A DNA stretch of 64,000 bases from Pseudomonadota bacterium (lineage in GTDB: Bacteria; Desulfobacterota; Desulfovibrionia; Desulfovibrionales; Desulfovibrionaceae), in the NCBI GenBank assembly GCA_023403845.1, contig JAEYDL010000018.1, positions 124,001 through 188,000 of the forward strand. Reading direction: 5' to 3'. The position numbers and the translations under genes were made by a program. The notes under the pieces were generated by a model, which saw only the letters and a program-made list of their open reading frames with translations, was not told the origin of the DNA and did no database searches. Below are positions 50,088 through 58,669 of the stretch, piece by piece. The first letter of the stretch is position 1. The number at the start of each line of letters is the position of its first letter.

Positions 50088-50969
50088 ATGAACATCGCCC
50101 AACGCATTTTGGAAAGAAAAAAGCCTTTCTATTCCTTTGAATTTTTCCCTCCCCGCGAACAGGAACAGTGGCCCGCCTTTTATGAGACGGTGGAACGGCT
50201 TCTACCCCTCGACCCGCTGTTCGCTTCCGTTACCTACGGGGCGGGAGGTTCCCGCCAGACCGCCACGCTGGATATCGTGACCGGCCTGAAAAAGCGTTTC
50301 GGACTGGAAACTATGGCGCATCTGACCTGCGTCGGCGCGACCCGCGAACATATTCAGGCCTTCCTCTCCGAGCTGCGTGACAATGATGTGAACAATGTTC
50401 TGGCCTTGCGCGGCGATCTCCCTCAGGAACAGCCCATTGACTGGGACAAGGCCGAATTTCGCCATGCGGCGGATCTGGTGCGCTTCACTCGCGATGCTTT
50501 CCCCGACATGGGCATCGGCGTGGCCGGCTATCCAGCGCCCCATCCCGAATCGCCGAGCTTCTCCAGCGACTGGCGCTATACGGTAGCCAAAATCCGGGAA
50601 GGGGCTGATTTCGTGATCACGCAGCTCTTTTTCGACGTGCGCGAATACTTCAACTTCGTGGACCGGCTCAGCGATATGGGCGTCTCCGTGCCGGTCATCC
50701 CCGGCATTCTGCCCATCCAGAGCCTTGAGTCCATTCGGCGGACCCTGTCCCTGTGCGGAGCCAACATCCCTGGCAAGCTCTATCTCGAACTGGAAGCCGC
50801 GCACGCCAAAGGCGGCTCGGCGGCGGTCAAGGATGCGGGCATCGCCTATGCCGTGCGTCAGATCCGCACGCTGCTGGACAACGGCGCTCCTGGCATTCAT
50901 CTGTATACGCTGAACAACGCATCGACCTGCCTGCGCATCGCCGACGAAGTGGGGCCTCTGTCCGCATGA
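50088..50969 (+). CDS. metF: 5,10-methylenetetrahydrofolate reductase
   Basis: The 293-residue protein is a FAD TIM barrel that reduces methylene-THF to methyl-THF for methionine synthesis or the methyl branch of C1 metabolism. It has FYSFEFFPPREQEQW with the catalytic Glu, SVTYGAGGSRQTAT, NVLALRGDLP, AGYPAPHPES and FVITQLFFDVREYF. AGAGG precedes the ATG and a promoter is visible. The stop overlaps the next start (ATGA). The 5' spacer carries a hairpin CTCCGCCTTCC/GGGAGGCGGAG (49982-50007), upstream of the promoter. Confidence 0.95.
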   Translation: MNIAQRILERKKPFYSFEFFPPREQEQWPAFYETVERLLPLDPLFASVTYGAGGSRQTATLDIVTGLKKRFGLETMAHLTCVGATREHIQAFLSELRDNDVNNVLALRGDLPQEQPIDWDKAEFRHAADLVRFTRDAFPDMGIGVAGYPAPHPESPSFSSDWRYTVAKIREGADFVITQLFFDVREYFNFVDRLSDMGVSVPVIPGILPIQSLESIRRTLSLCGANIPGKLYLELEAAHAKGGSAAVKDAGIAYAVRQIRTLLDNGAPGIHLYTLNNASTCLRIADEVGPLSA

Positions 50970-52012
50970 TCGATCTTGCGACCTTCACGCCGCGGCGAAT
51001 CCTCGTCTGCCAGCTCAGACAGCTTGGCGACGTTCTGCTCGCCACGCCGTCCCTCGAACTGCTCCGGCGGCGCTGGCCCGACGCGGAACTGCACCTGTTC
51101 ACGGAAAAAAAATGTCTTCCCCTTCTTGATGGCAATCCGCATCTGGACAAGATCTGGGACGTGGACAAAAAAAAGCTCAGGAATCTGTACCTGGAGCTGC
51201 GCTGGTATCAGGAAGTGGCCCGGACCGGCTTTGATCTCGTGATCGATTTTCAGCAGCTGCCGCGCTGCCGCTGGGTGGTAGCCTTCTCCGGCGCTCCAGT
51301 GCGCCTTTCCTATACGCCGCCGTGGTATACCCGCCCGCTCTACACGCATTTCGCTCCGCTGAAGCCCGGCTACGCCGCGCAGACAAAGGCCAGCATACTC
51401 GAACCGCTGGGAATTTTCTGGAATGGCGAACGTCCCCGCATCTATCTCAAAGAACCGGAACATGCCGCGGCCAGGGAACTTTTGCAGAAACTGGGGCTGC
51501 ATCCGGGGCAGCGCCTGATAACGCTCGACCCCACCCACCGCCGGGCAACCCGCCGCTGGCCGGCGGAACGGTATGCGGAACTGGTCCGTATCCTGTCCGA
51601 ACAGGACGCCTCATTACGCTTTCTTCCTCTCTGGGGTCCGGGCGAAGAAGAGGATATCCGCCGGATCGCCTCGGCCTGTCCCCCGGAAGCTCTGCTTTTG
51701 CCGGAGCGCATGCTGGGACTGCGGGAAATGGCCGCGTGCATTGCGGAGGCCGATCTCCATGTGGGCAACTGTTCCGCACCGCGCCATATCGCCGTGGCCG
51801 TGGACACCCCAACCTGCACGGTACTTGGCTCCACCGGGCCTTCATGGACCTTCCCCTCGCCGGAGCACAGACACATCGCGAAGGGGTTGCCCTGCCAGCC
51901 TTGCGGACGTGACGCCTGTCCGCATGTCCGCTGTCTGACAGAACTTGATCCTGCCGTTGTAGCCCATGCCGTGACGGACATGCTGGCCACCGCATGTCCC
52001 CGCAAGCACTGA
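50966..52012 (+). CDS. Glycosyltransferase family 9 (heptosyltransferase-like)
   Basis: The 348-residue GT-B enzyme starts RRILVCQLRQLGDVLLATPSLELL, the GT9 signature, followed by ELHLFTEKK and LVIDFQQLPRCR. In the C-terminal half are TLDPTHRRATRRWPAERYAEL, ADLHVGNCSAPRHIAVAVDTP and the cysteine-rich LPCQPCGRDACPHVRCL typical of WaaC/WaaF/WaaQ relatives. These add heptose to lipopolysaccharide core. It overlaps metF by ATGA, although no metabolic link is known. The donor sugar is not fixed by sequence. Confidence 0.88.
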   Translation: MIDLATFTPRRILVCQLRQLGDVLLATPSLELLRRRWPDAELHLFTEKKCLPLLDGNPHLDKIWDVDKKKLRNLYLELRWYQEVARTGFDLVIDFQQLPRCRWVVAFSGAPVRLSYTPPWYTRPLYTHFAPLKPGYAAQTKASILEPLGIFWNGERPRIYLKEPEHAAARELLQKLGLHPGQRLITLDPTHRRATRRWPAERYAELVRILSEQDASLRFLPLWGPGEEEDIRRIASACPPEALLLPERMLGLREMAACIAEADLHVGNCSAPRHIAVAVDTPTCTVLGSTGPSWTFPSPEHRHIAKGLPCQPCGRDACPHVRCLTELDPAVVAHAVTDMLATACPRKH

Positions 52013-52399
52013 CTCTCAGCATTCTTTCGGAAGCCCCCGGAATGCCCGGCCTCCCGCCGACGGGACAAGGACGGGAGGCGCTCCGCGGGGCTTTCTCGCG
52101 ATCTTCAGGCCACCCCGTATCCGAAGACGACATGCAATCCGTACCGGTTTGCTCCTTCCCGCCGGACCAGTTCGTTTCTGTTCAGTTACGAAAATATCTT
52201 CGTTTTATAATTTCATATCCGAACATTTTAAAACCGCCACAAATGGTTCACCATTTCATCAAGTTGCCGTTTCTTTTACGATCGAAACTTGACAGAATTC
52301 AAAAAGGGAAACAAAGTGAAGCAATTGCTTCGATCGGACTGGCCGGCGAAGCATACGGTTTCCCCAAGGGGAACAGCCTGCTACAAAGAGGAAAACGGG
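52013..52399 (+). other. Non-coding interval before pyk (387 bases)
   Basis: No coding frame is convincing. At 52049-52079 GCCTCCCG/CGGGAGGC makes an 8-bp hairpin with a 15-base loop that may end the GT9 transcript. From about 52140 the composition turns AT-rich: TATAAT at 52206-52211 lacks a good -35, and TTGACA at 52289-52294 has only CAAAGT at the -10 position. One of these probably starts pyk transcription, with a long leader if it is the first. Confidence 0.5.
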
Positions 52400-53815
52400 A
52401 TGAAGACGAAAATTCTGGCAACCATTGGTCCCGCGTCCAACAAAAGGGAAGTGCTGTCCAGGCTCATTCAGGCCGGAGTCCGGATTTTCCGGCTGAACTT
52501 CTCGCACGGCGACAGCTCCGCCTTTGTGGATCTCATCAAGATGATCCGGGAACTGGAAATCGTGCACAAGACGCCCATTACCATCATGCAGGACCTCTCA
52601 GGCCCCAAGATCCGCATCGGCAGCCTCGACAGCGGCTCGCTGACCGTGGTCAAGGGAGACACCCTGCTGCTCGGCCCCGCCTCCGCCAGAACGGAAGAAT
52701 TTCCGTTCATCCCTTTCGATCATCCCGAGGTGCTCGCCGAACTTGAGCCGGGCGATCGCCTTGTTCTGGCCGACGGAACGCTCCAGTTCCGGGTGGCCGC
52801 CCGCAGGGAAGACGGCCTGTTCCTCATCGAGGCGCACAACAACGGCATCATCACCTCGCGCAAGGGGCTGGCCCTGCCCGGCAAGTCCGTACCTCTGCCC
52901 GCGCTGACGGAAAAGGACAAGAAGGACCTTGTGGACGGACTCGCGCTCGGCGTGGACGCCGTGGCCCTTTCCTTCGTTCAGTCGCCGGAGGACATCCGCG
53001 AGGCCAAGGCGATCATCCGCAGCCACGGCCGGGACATTCCCGTGGTGGCCAAGCTGGAACGCCGCAATGCCGTGGAACGGCTCGACGCCATTCTGGCCGA
53101 GGTGGACATCATCATGGTCGCCCGGGGCGATCTCGGAATCGAATGTCCCCTTCCCGAGCTGCCGGCCATGCAGAAACGCATCATCCGGGCCTGCAACCGC
53201 GCGGCCAAGCCCGTCATCGTCGCCACCCAGATGCTGCTCTCAATGGTTTCCAGCCCCTCGCCGACCCGCGCGGAAACCACGGACGTAGCCAATGCCGTTC
53301 TCGACGGCGCGGACTGCATCATGCTTTCCGAAGAGACGGCAATGGGCAACTATCCTGTGGAAACCGTGCAGTTCATGGGTGAAATCGCCACCAAGGCCGA
53401 AGAACTGCTGGCCGAAACCCGCCGCGTCGCCGAACCGGACCCGGAAAAGGGCACTCCGGACTTTCTCGCCTATTCGGCCTGCCTGCTGGCCGAAAAGGCC
53501 AACGCCAAGTCCATTGTGGCGCACAGCATATCCGGCGCTTCGGCAAGACTTCTCTCCGCCCGCAGGCCCACCCAGACCGTGCACGCCCTGACTCCGGACA
53601 CCACGAGCCTGAAGGCCATGAACTTCTCATGGGGCGTGGTCCCGCATCAGGTGGGAGAAGACGACAACGAAGGACATCTTGCCCGCGCCGAACGGTTCAT
53701 CGCTTCCTCCTCCCTGTTCGGCATCGGTGAAGACGTGGTCATCACCGCCGGGCAGCCCACGTCCGCGTCCACCCAGCCGCGAGGCACCAATCTGGTCAAA
53801 ATATACCGCAAGTAA
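52400..53815 (+). CDS. pyk: Pyruvate kinase
   Basis: The ATG at 52400 after AGAGGA gives 471 residues starting MKTKILATIGPASNKREVL. Motifs are RLNFSHGD, QDLSGPKIRIG, ALSFVQSPEDI, VAKLERRNAVERL, the active-site IMVARGDLGIE and the later MLSEETAMGNYPVETV. It converts PEP and ADP to pyruvate and ATP. The A to B domain order is standard, and the C domain (VAHSISGASARLLSARRP) is complete. It lies about 3.8 kb from the PFK-2/FBPase-2 gene but not in an operon with it. Confidence 0.95.
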   Translation: MKTKILATIGPASNKREVLSRLIQAGVRIFRLNFSHGDSSAFVDLIKMIRELEIVHKTPITIMQDLSGPKIRIGSLDSGSLTVVKGDTLLLGPASARTEEFPFIPFDHPEVLAELEPGDRLVLADGTLQFRVAARREDGLFLIEAHNNGIITSRKGLALPGKSVPLPALTEKDKKDLVDGLALGVDAVALSFVQSPEDIREAKAIIRSHGRDIPVVAKLERRNAVERLDAILAEVDIIMVARGDLGIECPLPELPAMQKRIIRACNRAAKPVIVATQMLLSMVSSPSPTRAETTDVANAVLDGADCIMLSEETAMGNYPVETVQFMGEIATKAEELLAETRRVAEPDPEKGTPDFLAYSACLLAEKANAKSIVAHSISGASARLLSARRPTQTVHALTPDTTSLKAMNFSWGVVPHQVGEDDNEGHLARAERFIASSSLFGIGEDVVITAGQPTSASTQPRGTNLVKIYRK

Positions 53816-53820
53816 TGCAC

Positions 53821-53874
53821 GCTGCGAAAGACAAGGAAGGGACGGAATTCCGTCCCTTCCTTGTCTTTCGCAGC
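53821..53874. repeat. Perfect 54-bp palindrome after pyk
   Basis: Bases 53821-53847 (GCTGCGAAAGACAAGGAAGG then GACGGAA) are the exact reverse complement of 53848-53874, with no spacer and GAATTC at the centre. It starts five bases after the pyk stop. As RNA it would form a stem of up to 25 bp with a 4-base loop. No T-run follows (TTCATTTCC). It could be a strong terminator or processing hairpin for pyk and the converging folE2. A perfect palindrome of this length is unusual in this window. Confidence 0.9.
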
Positions 53875-54004
53875 TTCATTTCCGGACAGCCATTCCGGTC
53901 CGGAGTCCGACAGCGGACCCCTTATCGGTCTGCCGGGATTTTTCGCTTCGCTTTCCGGGTCCTGTTTTTGTCCCGCGGACCCTCCGGGGGCACTCCGCGT
54001 CGAA

Positions 54005-54778
54005 TCACAATTCGCCGTGTTCAATACAGGCAAAGGCATTGTGGGCATGGATGGACTCGTGACTTTCCACCTCCACGCGAAAGGCGTCCACATGCGGATG
54101 CCGCATAAGACGGCTGGCCACATTACGCACTACATCCTCCACAAAGGTCGGATGGGCGAAGGCCCACTCCGTCACATACTTTTCATCAGCGCGCTTGAGC
54201 AGAGAATATACGGGAGAAGACCCAGACTCTTCGGCGATGTCCACCAGATCCTCGATCCAGCACAGACCGTTCATGCGAACGGCGATCTTCACGTCGGCAC
54301 GCTGGCTGTGCGCCCCCTCATCACTGATGGCCTTGGAGCAGGGGCAAACCGTCATCACGGGCACCGTCACTTCCAGCGTGAAGTGAGGCTTTCCCTCGTC
54401 CAGCTCTCCCGTCAGCACGCACCGATAGGGAAGCAGTCCCGGGGCCGCCGTCGCCGGAGCGCCCTTGCGGATAAAATAGGGAAAACGGAAAACGATATGC
54501 GCTCTCCTGGCCTGCAACCGCTCCTTCACGGCTTCAAGCAGGCGCTTCATGGCGCCGTAATCCAGCTCTTCCGTCCAGTTTTCCATTGCCTCCACAAAGC
54601 GGCTCATATGCGTGCCCTTGAAGGCCGCAGGCAAATCCACGCTTACATCCACCCGCGCGACAGAATGCTGGTGTCCTTTCTCGCGGTTGCGCACCAGCAA
54701 CGGCACCTCAAGTCCCTTGACCCCTACCCGGTCGATGGGCATGGCCACCGGAGCCGGACTGTTCTGTACGTCTTCCAT
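54005..54778 (-). CDS. folE2: GTP cyclohydrolase FolE2 (type IB)
   Basis: The 257-residue protein makes dihydroneopterin triphosphate, the first step of folate (and queuosine) synthesis, using a metal other than zinc. Signatures of the family are PIDRVGVKGLEVPLLV near the start, SVDLPAAFKGTHMSRFVE, VTVPVMTVCPCSKAISD with the metal cysteine, GAHSQRADVKI and ESHESIHAHNAFA near the end. CAGGA precedes the ATG at 54778. FolE2 often replaces or backs up FolE under zinc limitation; no Zur site is evident. Confidence 0.94.
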   Translation of the reverse strand: MEDVQNSPAPVAMPIDRVGVKGLEVPLLVRNREKGHQHSVARVDVSVDLPAAFKGTHMSRFVEAMENWTEELDYGAMKRLLEAVKERLQARRAHIVFRFPYFIRKGAPATAAPGLLPYRCVLTGELDEGKPHFTLEVTVPVMTVCPCSKAISDEGAHSQRADVKIAVRMNGLCWIEDLVDIAEESGSSPVYSLLKRADEKYVTEWAFAHPTFVEDVVRNVASRLMRHPHVDAFRVEVESHESIHAHNAFACIEHGEL

Positions 54779-55011
54779 TTCTGATCCTGAATATGGCGTT
54801 GTCGGAAGCGGCCCATCGGCCGAATTTCAGCAAAAAAACAAAACGGCCTTCCCGCGCCGCCCCATGCGGAACAAGGGCGTGAGGATCTGCCGGAAGCCCC
54901 CCAGCGACCGTTCAACTTCGGCCGGACGGTTCAGGACGGCATCGTCCACGCTCGCCTGCTCCTGTCCGCGCCCTTCTTCAGACTTCCCAAAGTCGTCGGA
55001 GCGCGCAGAAA

Positions 55012-55431
55012 TCAGGGCAGATCCGCACCGATGGCCGTAATCGAAAAGGTCCCGTGCTTGACCCCGCGAATGGAACGCAACTGGTCGGCCAGAGAACGAA
55101 GCTGCCCGGCCTGCCCCTTGAGCACAAGGATTTCCAGACAATGGTGATGATCGAGATGCACATGCAGCGACGCTACGACCACATTGTAGTCGTCATGCTG
55201 ACGCTCGTTGAGCTTGCGGGAAAGATCACGCACATGGTGGTCGTATACAAGCGTGAGCACACCCGCCGCATCCGCCGTATCGGAGCGCAGCGAGTCCTGC
55301 ACCAGCGTATCCCGGATGATGTCGCGAAGGGCCTCGGACCGGCTCGGGCACCCTTGCCGGTCGCACAGCGCATCGAACTTTTCCAGCAGGTCGGCGTCCA
55401 GAGACACGCCGAAACGGACCGTTTCCCCCAT
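55012..55431 (-). CDS. nikR: Nickel-responsive regulator NikR
   Basis: The ATG at 55431, seven bases after AAGGAGG, gives 139 residues; an ATG two codons earlier is too close to the ribosome site. The N-terminal ribbon-helix-helix VRFGVSLDADLLEKFDALC binds DNA and the ACT-like C-terminal domain binds nickel. The four ligands of E. coli NikR (His76, His87, His89, Cys95) are present as His79, His90, His92 and Cys98. No nickel uptake gene is in the window, so it acts in trans. It is 17 bases after a methyltransferase gene. Confidence 0.95.
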   Translation of the reverse strand: MGETVRFGVSLDADLLEKFDALCDRQGCPSRSEALRDIIRDTLVQDSLRSDTADAAGVLTLVYDHHVRDLSRKLNERQHDDYNVVVASLHVHLDHHHCLEILVLKGQAGQLRSLADQLRSIRGVKHGTFSITAIGADLP

Positions 55432-55448
55432 GCTCATACCTCCTTGAG

Positions 55449-56120
55449 CTATCTTCGAATTTCCCAGATCCGCACGGGAACTGGTCGTTCCTGAGGATAC
55501 AGGGCCGGAATGCTCTTCTCCCAGACGCACTTGCCGCCCCAGCGCCGGTTGGCCAGCGCGGCCCGAAAGGTGTCATACACGGCCCGGCTCGGTTCCGCGA
55601 CCCAGGCCACGCCGTCGTCCTCAAGCGCATACTCAAGAAAATCCAGCACAGGCGCGGCGAAGCGCTGTTCGTACATAATATCCCCGCCCCACACGAAACG
55701 CAAACTGCGCTTCCGCACGGCGGGTTTTCGCCAGTCCATGACCACCCAGCCGGGCTGGGAAACGCGGTTGTGTTCCGCGTTGAGACGCGCGTAACGCAGT
55801 GCCTCAGGCTCGTAGTCCATACCGATGACCCGCGCCCCGAGCCACTGCCCTACCAGGGCGGTCAGGCCAATGCCGCAGCCAAGATCAAGACAGGCCTGTC
55901 CCTGCAGCCGGTCCCTTTGCTCATGGAGCCATTCCGCCAATACGAGGCTGGACGGCCACAGTTCCGTCCAGTACGGCAGCCTTTCATCTTCCGTGAATTC
56001 GGTCATGGCTTCCCAGAGACTCTCCATGTCCGCCGCCCGTTCCAGAATCCATTCCCGTCCGCAGACAGTTACCCGCAGGACAGGTTGCCAGCCCGACGCC
56101 CTGGTCGCATCCGTCGTCAT
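55449..56120 (-). CDS. Class I SAM-dependent methyltransferase (lysine methyltransferase family 16-like)
   Basis: From the ATG at 56120, with AAGGAG eight bases before, the protein has 223 residues (a GTG one codon earlier is possible). The SAM-binding motif is CLDLGCGIGLTALVGQWLG, followed by VIGMDYEPEALRYARLN. LPYWTELWPSSLVLAEWL before it and GGDIMYE after it are the pattern of METTL21/EEF2KMT-like methyltransferases, which modify protein lysines. The substrate is unknown. It precedes nikR by 17 bases in the same direction and is divergent from the split lysO. Confidence 0.82.
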   Translation of the reverse strand: MTTDATRASGWQPVLRVTVCGREWILERAADMESLWEAMTEFTEDERLPYWTELWPSSLVLAEWLHEQRDRLQGQACLDLGCGIGLTALVGQWLGARVIGMDYEPEALRYARLNAEHNRVSQPGWVVMDWRKPAVRKRSLRFVWGGDIMYEQRFAAPVLDFLEYALEDDGVAWVAEPSRAVYDTFRAALANRRWGGKCVWEKSIPALYPQERPVPVRIWEIRR

Positions 56121-56298
56121 CACCCAGACTCCTTGGTTCGTCCGCCCGCTATATCAGTGGACAAGGGCTGGGGTCAAACACATCCGCGGGGACGATGCCA
56201 CACGGAACAACCCAGAATCTCCGGCAGACGGAGAAAGCGCTCCATCCCTCTCCCGCCCCGACAGGGGAAAGCCCATAACAGCCCTTCCCGGCTGAATA

Positions 56299-56327
56299 TT
56301 GACCATTTTTCAGACGGCGGATATAGT
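56299..56327 (+). promoter_or_regulatory. Sigma-70 promoter of the lysO genes
   Basis: TTGACC (56299-56304), 17-base spacer, TATAGT (56322-56327), 64 bases before the first lysO gene. Confidence 0.75.
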
Positions 56328-56390
56328 AATCGGCCTGCCATATCCGGGATGCGACGGCGTTTCCCGGAAAACCATCTTCCGGAGACCTGC

Positions 56391-56699
56391 ATGCTGACGG
56401 AAATGAGCTGTCTCATTCTCGGCGTTCCCGTGGGATACGCACTCCGCAACCAACCCCTGATCATCAAGCTGACGGATCATGTACTGACATGGTCCGTGCG
56501 CATTCTGCTTTTTCTGCTTGGACTGGCGCTGGGGGCCGATGCGGAACTCATGAGCAGGATGGACAGCCTGGGCGCGCAGGGCGCACTGATCGGCCTGTGC
56601 GGCATCGCCGGGAGTCTGATCGGCGCCCGCCTGCTCGGTCCCCTTCTGGAACGGCATCTCGACGGACGATCCCACCGCGACCACCGGGAAAAAGCATGA
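56391..56699 (+). CDS. LysO lysine exporter, N-terminal half as a separate gene
   Basis: The ATG at 56391 with CGGAG gives 102 residues in three spans: MLTEMSCLILGVPVGYAL, LTWSVRILLFLLGLALGADAE and ALIGLCGIAGSLIGARLLG. This matches the first third of LysO (YbjE, DUF340), in which the LLFLLGLALG segment recurs. In E. coli LysO is one chain of about 300 residues. Here a charged tail (RHLDGRSHRDHREKA) ends the frame and the next gene starts within its stop (ATGA). Confidence 0.82.
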   Translation: MLTEMSCLILGVPVGYALRNQPLIIKLTDHVLTWSVRILLFLLGLALGADAELMSRMDSLGAQGALIGLCGIAGSLIGARLLGPLLERHLDGRSHRDHREKA

Positions 56700-57295
56700 A
56701 AGAATCCGCCATCATCCTCGGTCTGTTCTGCGCGGGCGTCCTCATCGGCTGGCTGGACATCCTTCCCGGCTCGGTCACGCACGGAGACGCAAGCAACTGG
56801 GCCGTATACACCATGCTCGCCGCCGTGGGCATGGGCCTTGGCTTCGACGTAAGAGCCTGGCGCATCCTGCGCGATCTCAAGGGCTGGGTCCTCATTATTC
56901 CCGTCATGATCGCCGCGGGCACGGCTCTGGGCGCGGCAGTCGCCTGGTGCGTGCTCGACATGCGCTTCCGTGACGTGCTGGCCGTGGCTTCCGGACTCGG
57001 CTACTACAGTCTGTCCAGCATGCTGATCAGCCGTCTCGCAGATGCCAGCCTCGGCTCCATGGCTCTCATTTCCAACATGGTACGCGAGCTGGCGACCCTG
57101 CTCTTCGCACCGCTGTTCGTGCGCCTGTGCGGCGGACTCGGTCCCCTGTCCGCCGCTGCTGCCGCCACGGATACCTGCCTGCCTGCGATCATCAAGAGCA
57201 GCGGGGAACGCAACGCCATCATTTCCGTCTTTTCCGGCATGGCGCTCACCGTCGCCGTCCCCTTTTTCATTACGGCCATCTTCGCGTGGCTCTAG
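56696..57295 (+). CDS. LysO lysine exporter, C-terminal half as a separate gene
   Basis: The 199-residue protein starts MKESAIILGLFCAGVLIGWL and covers the rest of LysO: YTMLAAVGMGLGFDVRAWRIL, GWVLIIPVMIAAGTALGAA, ASGLGYYSLSSMLISRL, MALISNMVRELATLLFAPLF and ATDTCLPAIIKSSGERNAI. The acidic and polar residues of the transport core (SNMVRE, DTCLP) are present. Its ATG overlaps the previous stop, so the two chains are made together and probably form one transporter. Lysine or its toxic analogues are the expected cargo. Confidence 0.86.
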   Translation: MKESAIILGLFCAGVLIGWLDILPGSVTHGDASNWAVYTMLAAVGMGLGFDVRAWRILRDLKGWVLIIPVMIAAGTALGAAVAWCVLDMRFRDVLAVASGLGYYSLSSMLISRLADASLGSMALISNMVRELATLLFAPLFVRLCGGLGPLSAAAAATDTCLPAIIKSSGERNAIISVFSGMALTVAVPFFITAIFAWL

Positions 57296-57515
57296 CCCCG
57301 CACCGTTCCCGGAAGACAACCCGGCAGGGAAGACGGGGTCCGTCAGCTAGACAGCACGGGGCCCGAGTCCATGCGCCTCTCACTCTGCGTCCATTGACGT
57401 TCCATGAACCCCTGGTCTATTTTACGGGTAAACGGCAAGTTCCCGGCATCCTGCCTCATGTGCCAGAGGCAGGCTTTTCCGGTTTCGGCACGATTCTTTT
57501 CCGAGGTATCCGCTC

Positions 57516-58661
57516 ATGCGTTCCGCCGCACCTTTCTGTCTGACCCTTCTTCTGCTCCTGAGCCTGTCCCTGCCGGCCTTCGCCAATGATGAAAAAAACG
57601 AGGGCAATCTGCCCGCGAACGTCGAAGAGGCACTTTCCGCCCTGCTCTCCGACACGTCCCGGGGACGTCCCGCCCCGTCCGCCGAGACTCTCTCCTCCGT
57701 TCTCGACTTCGTAACCGCCGACGGCCTTTCCTCCGCCAGAGTCCGCCCGGCCAGACGCCCGCAGGGACAGGGGGCCTTTCTGCGGGAACATCTCAACATT
57801 CCGCTGAAAAGAATCATCGCCTACACGCTGAACCCCGCCGTCCCCGGAGAGGCCGTTTATCCCTCCGTGGTTCGCCGCAACGCCTGGCTCCCCGGCAGCG
57901 AAATTCTCGTCAAGGGCAAGGAACTGCTCGCAACGCCTCTCCCGCCCACGGGCACGTTGACCGTGAAGGGAACGGAGTTCGAGGAAACCACGCCCGACGC
58001 ATCCAGCGGCTGCTACTATACCTATCGCCTCGACCGCCTCTTCGTGCTCACCTCCTACAAGGGCCGAGCTGCCCTGTTTTCCATTTCCTCCATGCCCAAC
58101 CAGTCCGAAGTCGGCAAAAAGGGCGCAACCGTCGGCAAAGACGCCGACTGGACCCATGTGTACAGCGGCGTGACCGGAACCAACATCACCATGCTCGGCT
58201 GGGCGGAAACCTACCTTTATGGCTCGGCCAGCGTATCTGTATTTCTGGACAACGGTTCCGGAACCGACCTCTACATGTTCAAATGGGCCAGAGCGGGCTG
58301 GGCCGGCTCCAACGTGGTCAAACCCACGCACATTACCGCCGGGCTGAAACGTTTTGCGGCCAGCATGCGCCAGGTTCTGGAAAACCCCGGAACTCCGGCT
58401 CCCGAAGCCATTGCCGCCGAATTCGCGGCCCTGTCCGGACTTTCCGACGCCGAACTGCGGGCGCGACTTTCCGGATACGCGCAGTATCTGAGCAAGCAGC
58501 CGGACAAGCTCCTCAAGGAAAAGGCATTCGCCAAGGTTCTCGCCGACGGAGCCTATGCCGATACGCTGAACCGGGACAATCTGATTGCGGAACTGATGAA
58601 GCTCTATATGCGCGGCCAGCTGGGGAACCTCCCCGCTGAAGTCGCCTCTACCCTGCACTGA
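57516..58661 (+). CDS. Secreted protein of unknown function (381 residues)
   Basis: A signal peptide MRSAAPFCLTLLLLLSLSLPAFA with a likely cut after AFA is followed by about 358 residues. There is no recognised domain. Notable parts are a strand-rich middle (GTLTVKGTEFEETTPDASSG, CYYTYRLDRLFVLTSYKGRA, NITMLGWAETYLYGSASVSVF) and a helical C-terminal third with two similar Leu-Ser-Ala repeats. It is the first of three same-strand genes spaced 8 and 11 bases apart, with a HisD-like protein and an EF-G paralogue. Confidence 0.65.
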   Translation: MRSAAPFCLTLLLLLSLSLPAFANDEKNEGNLPANVEEALSALLSDTSRGRPAPSAETLSSVLDFVTADGLSSARVRPARRPQGQGAFLREHLNIPLKRIIAYTLNPAVPGEAVYPSVVRRNAWLPGSEILVKGKELLATPLPPTGTLTVKGTEFEETTPDASSGCYYTYRLDRLFVLTSYKGRAALFSISSMPNQSEVGKKGATVGKDADWTHVYSGVTGTNITMLGWAETYLYGSASVSVFLDNGSGTDLYMFKWARAGWAGSNVVKPTHITAGLKRFAASMRQVLENPGTPAPEAIAAEFAALSGLSDAELRARLSGYAQYLSKQPDKLLKEKAFAKVLADGAYADTLNRDNLIAELMKLYMRGQLGNLPAEVASTLH

Positions 58662-58669
58662 GGTTTCCC

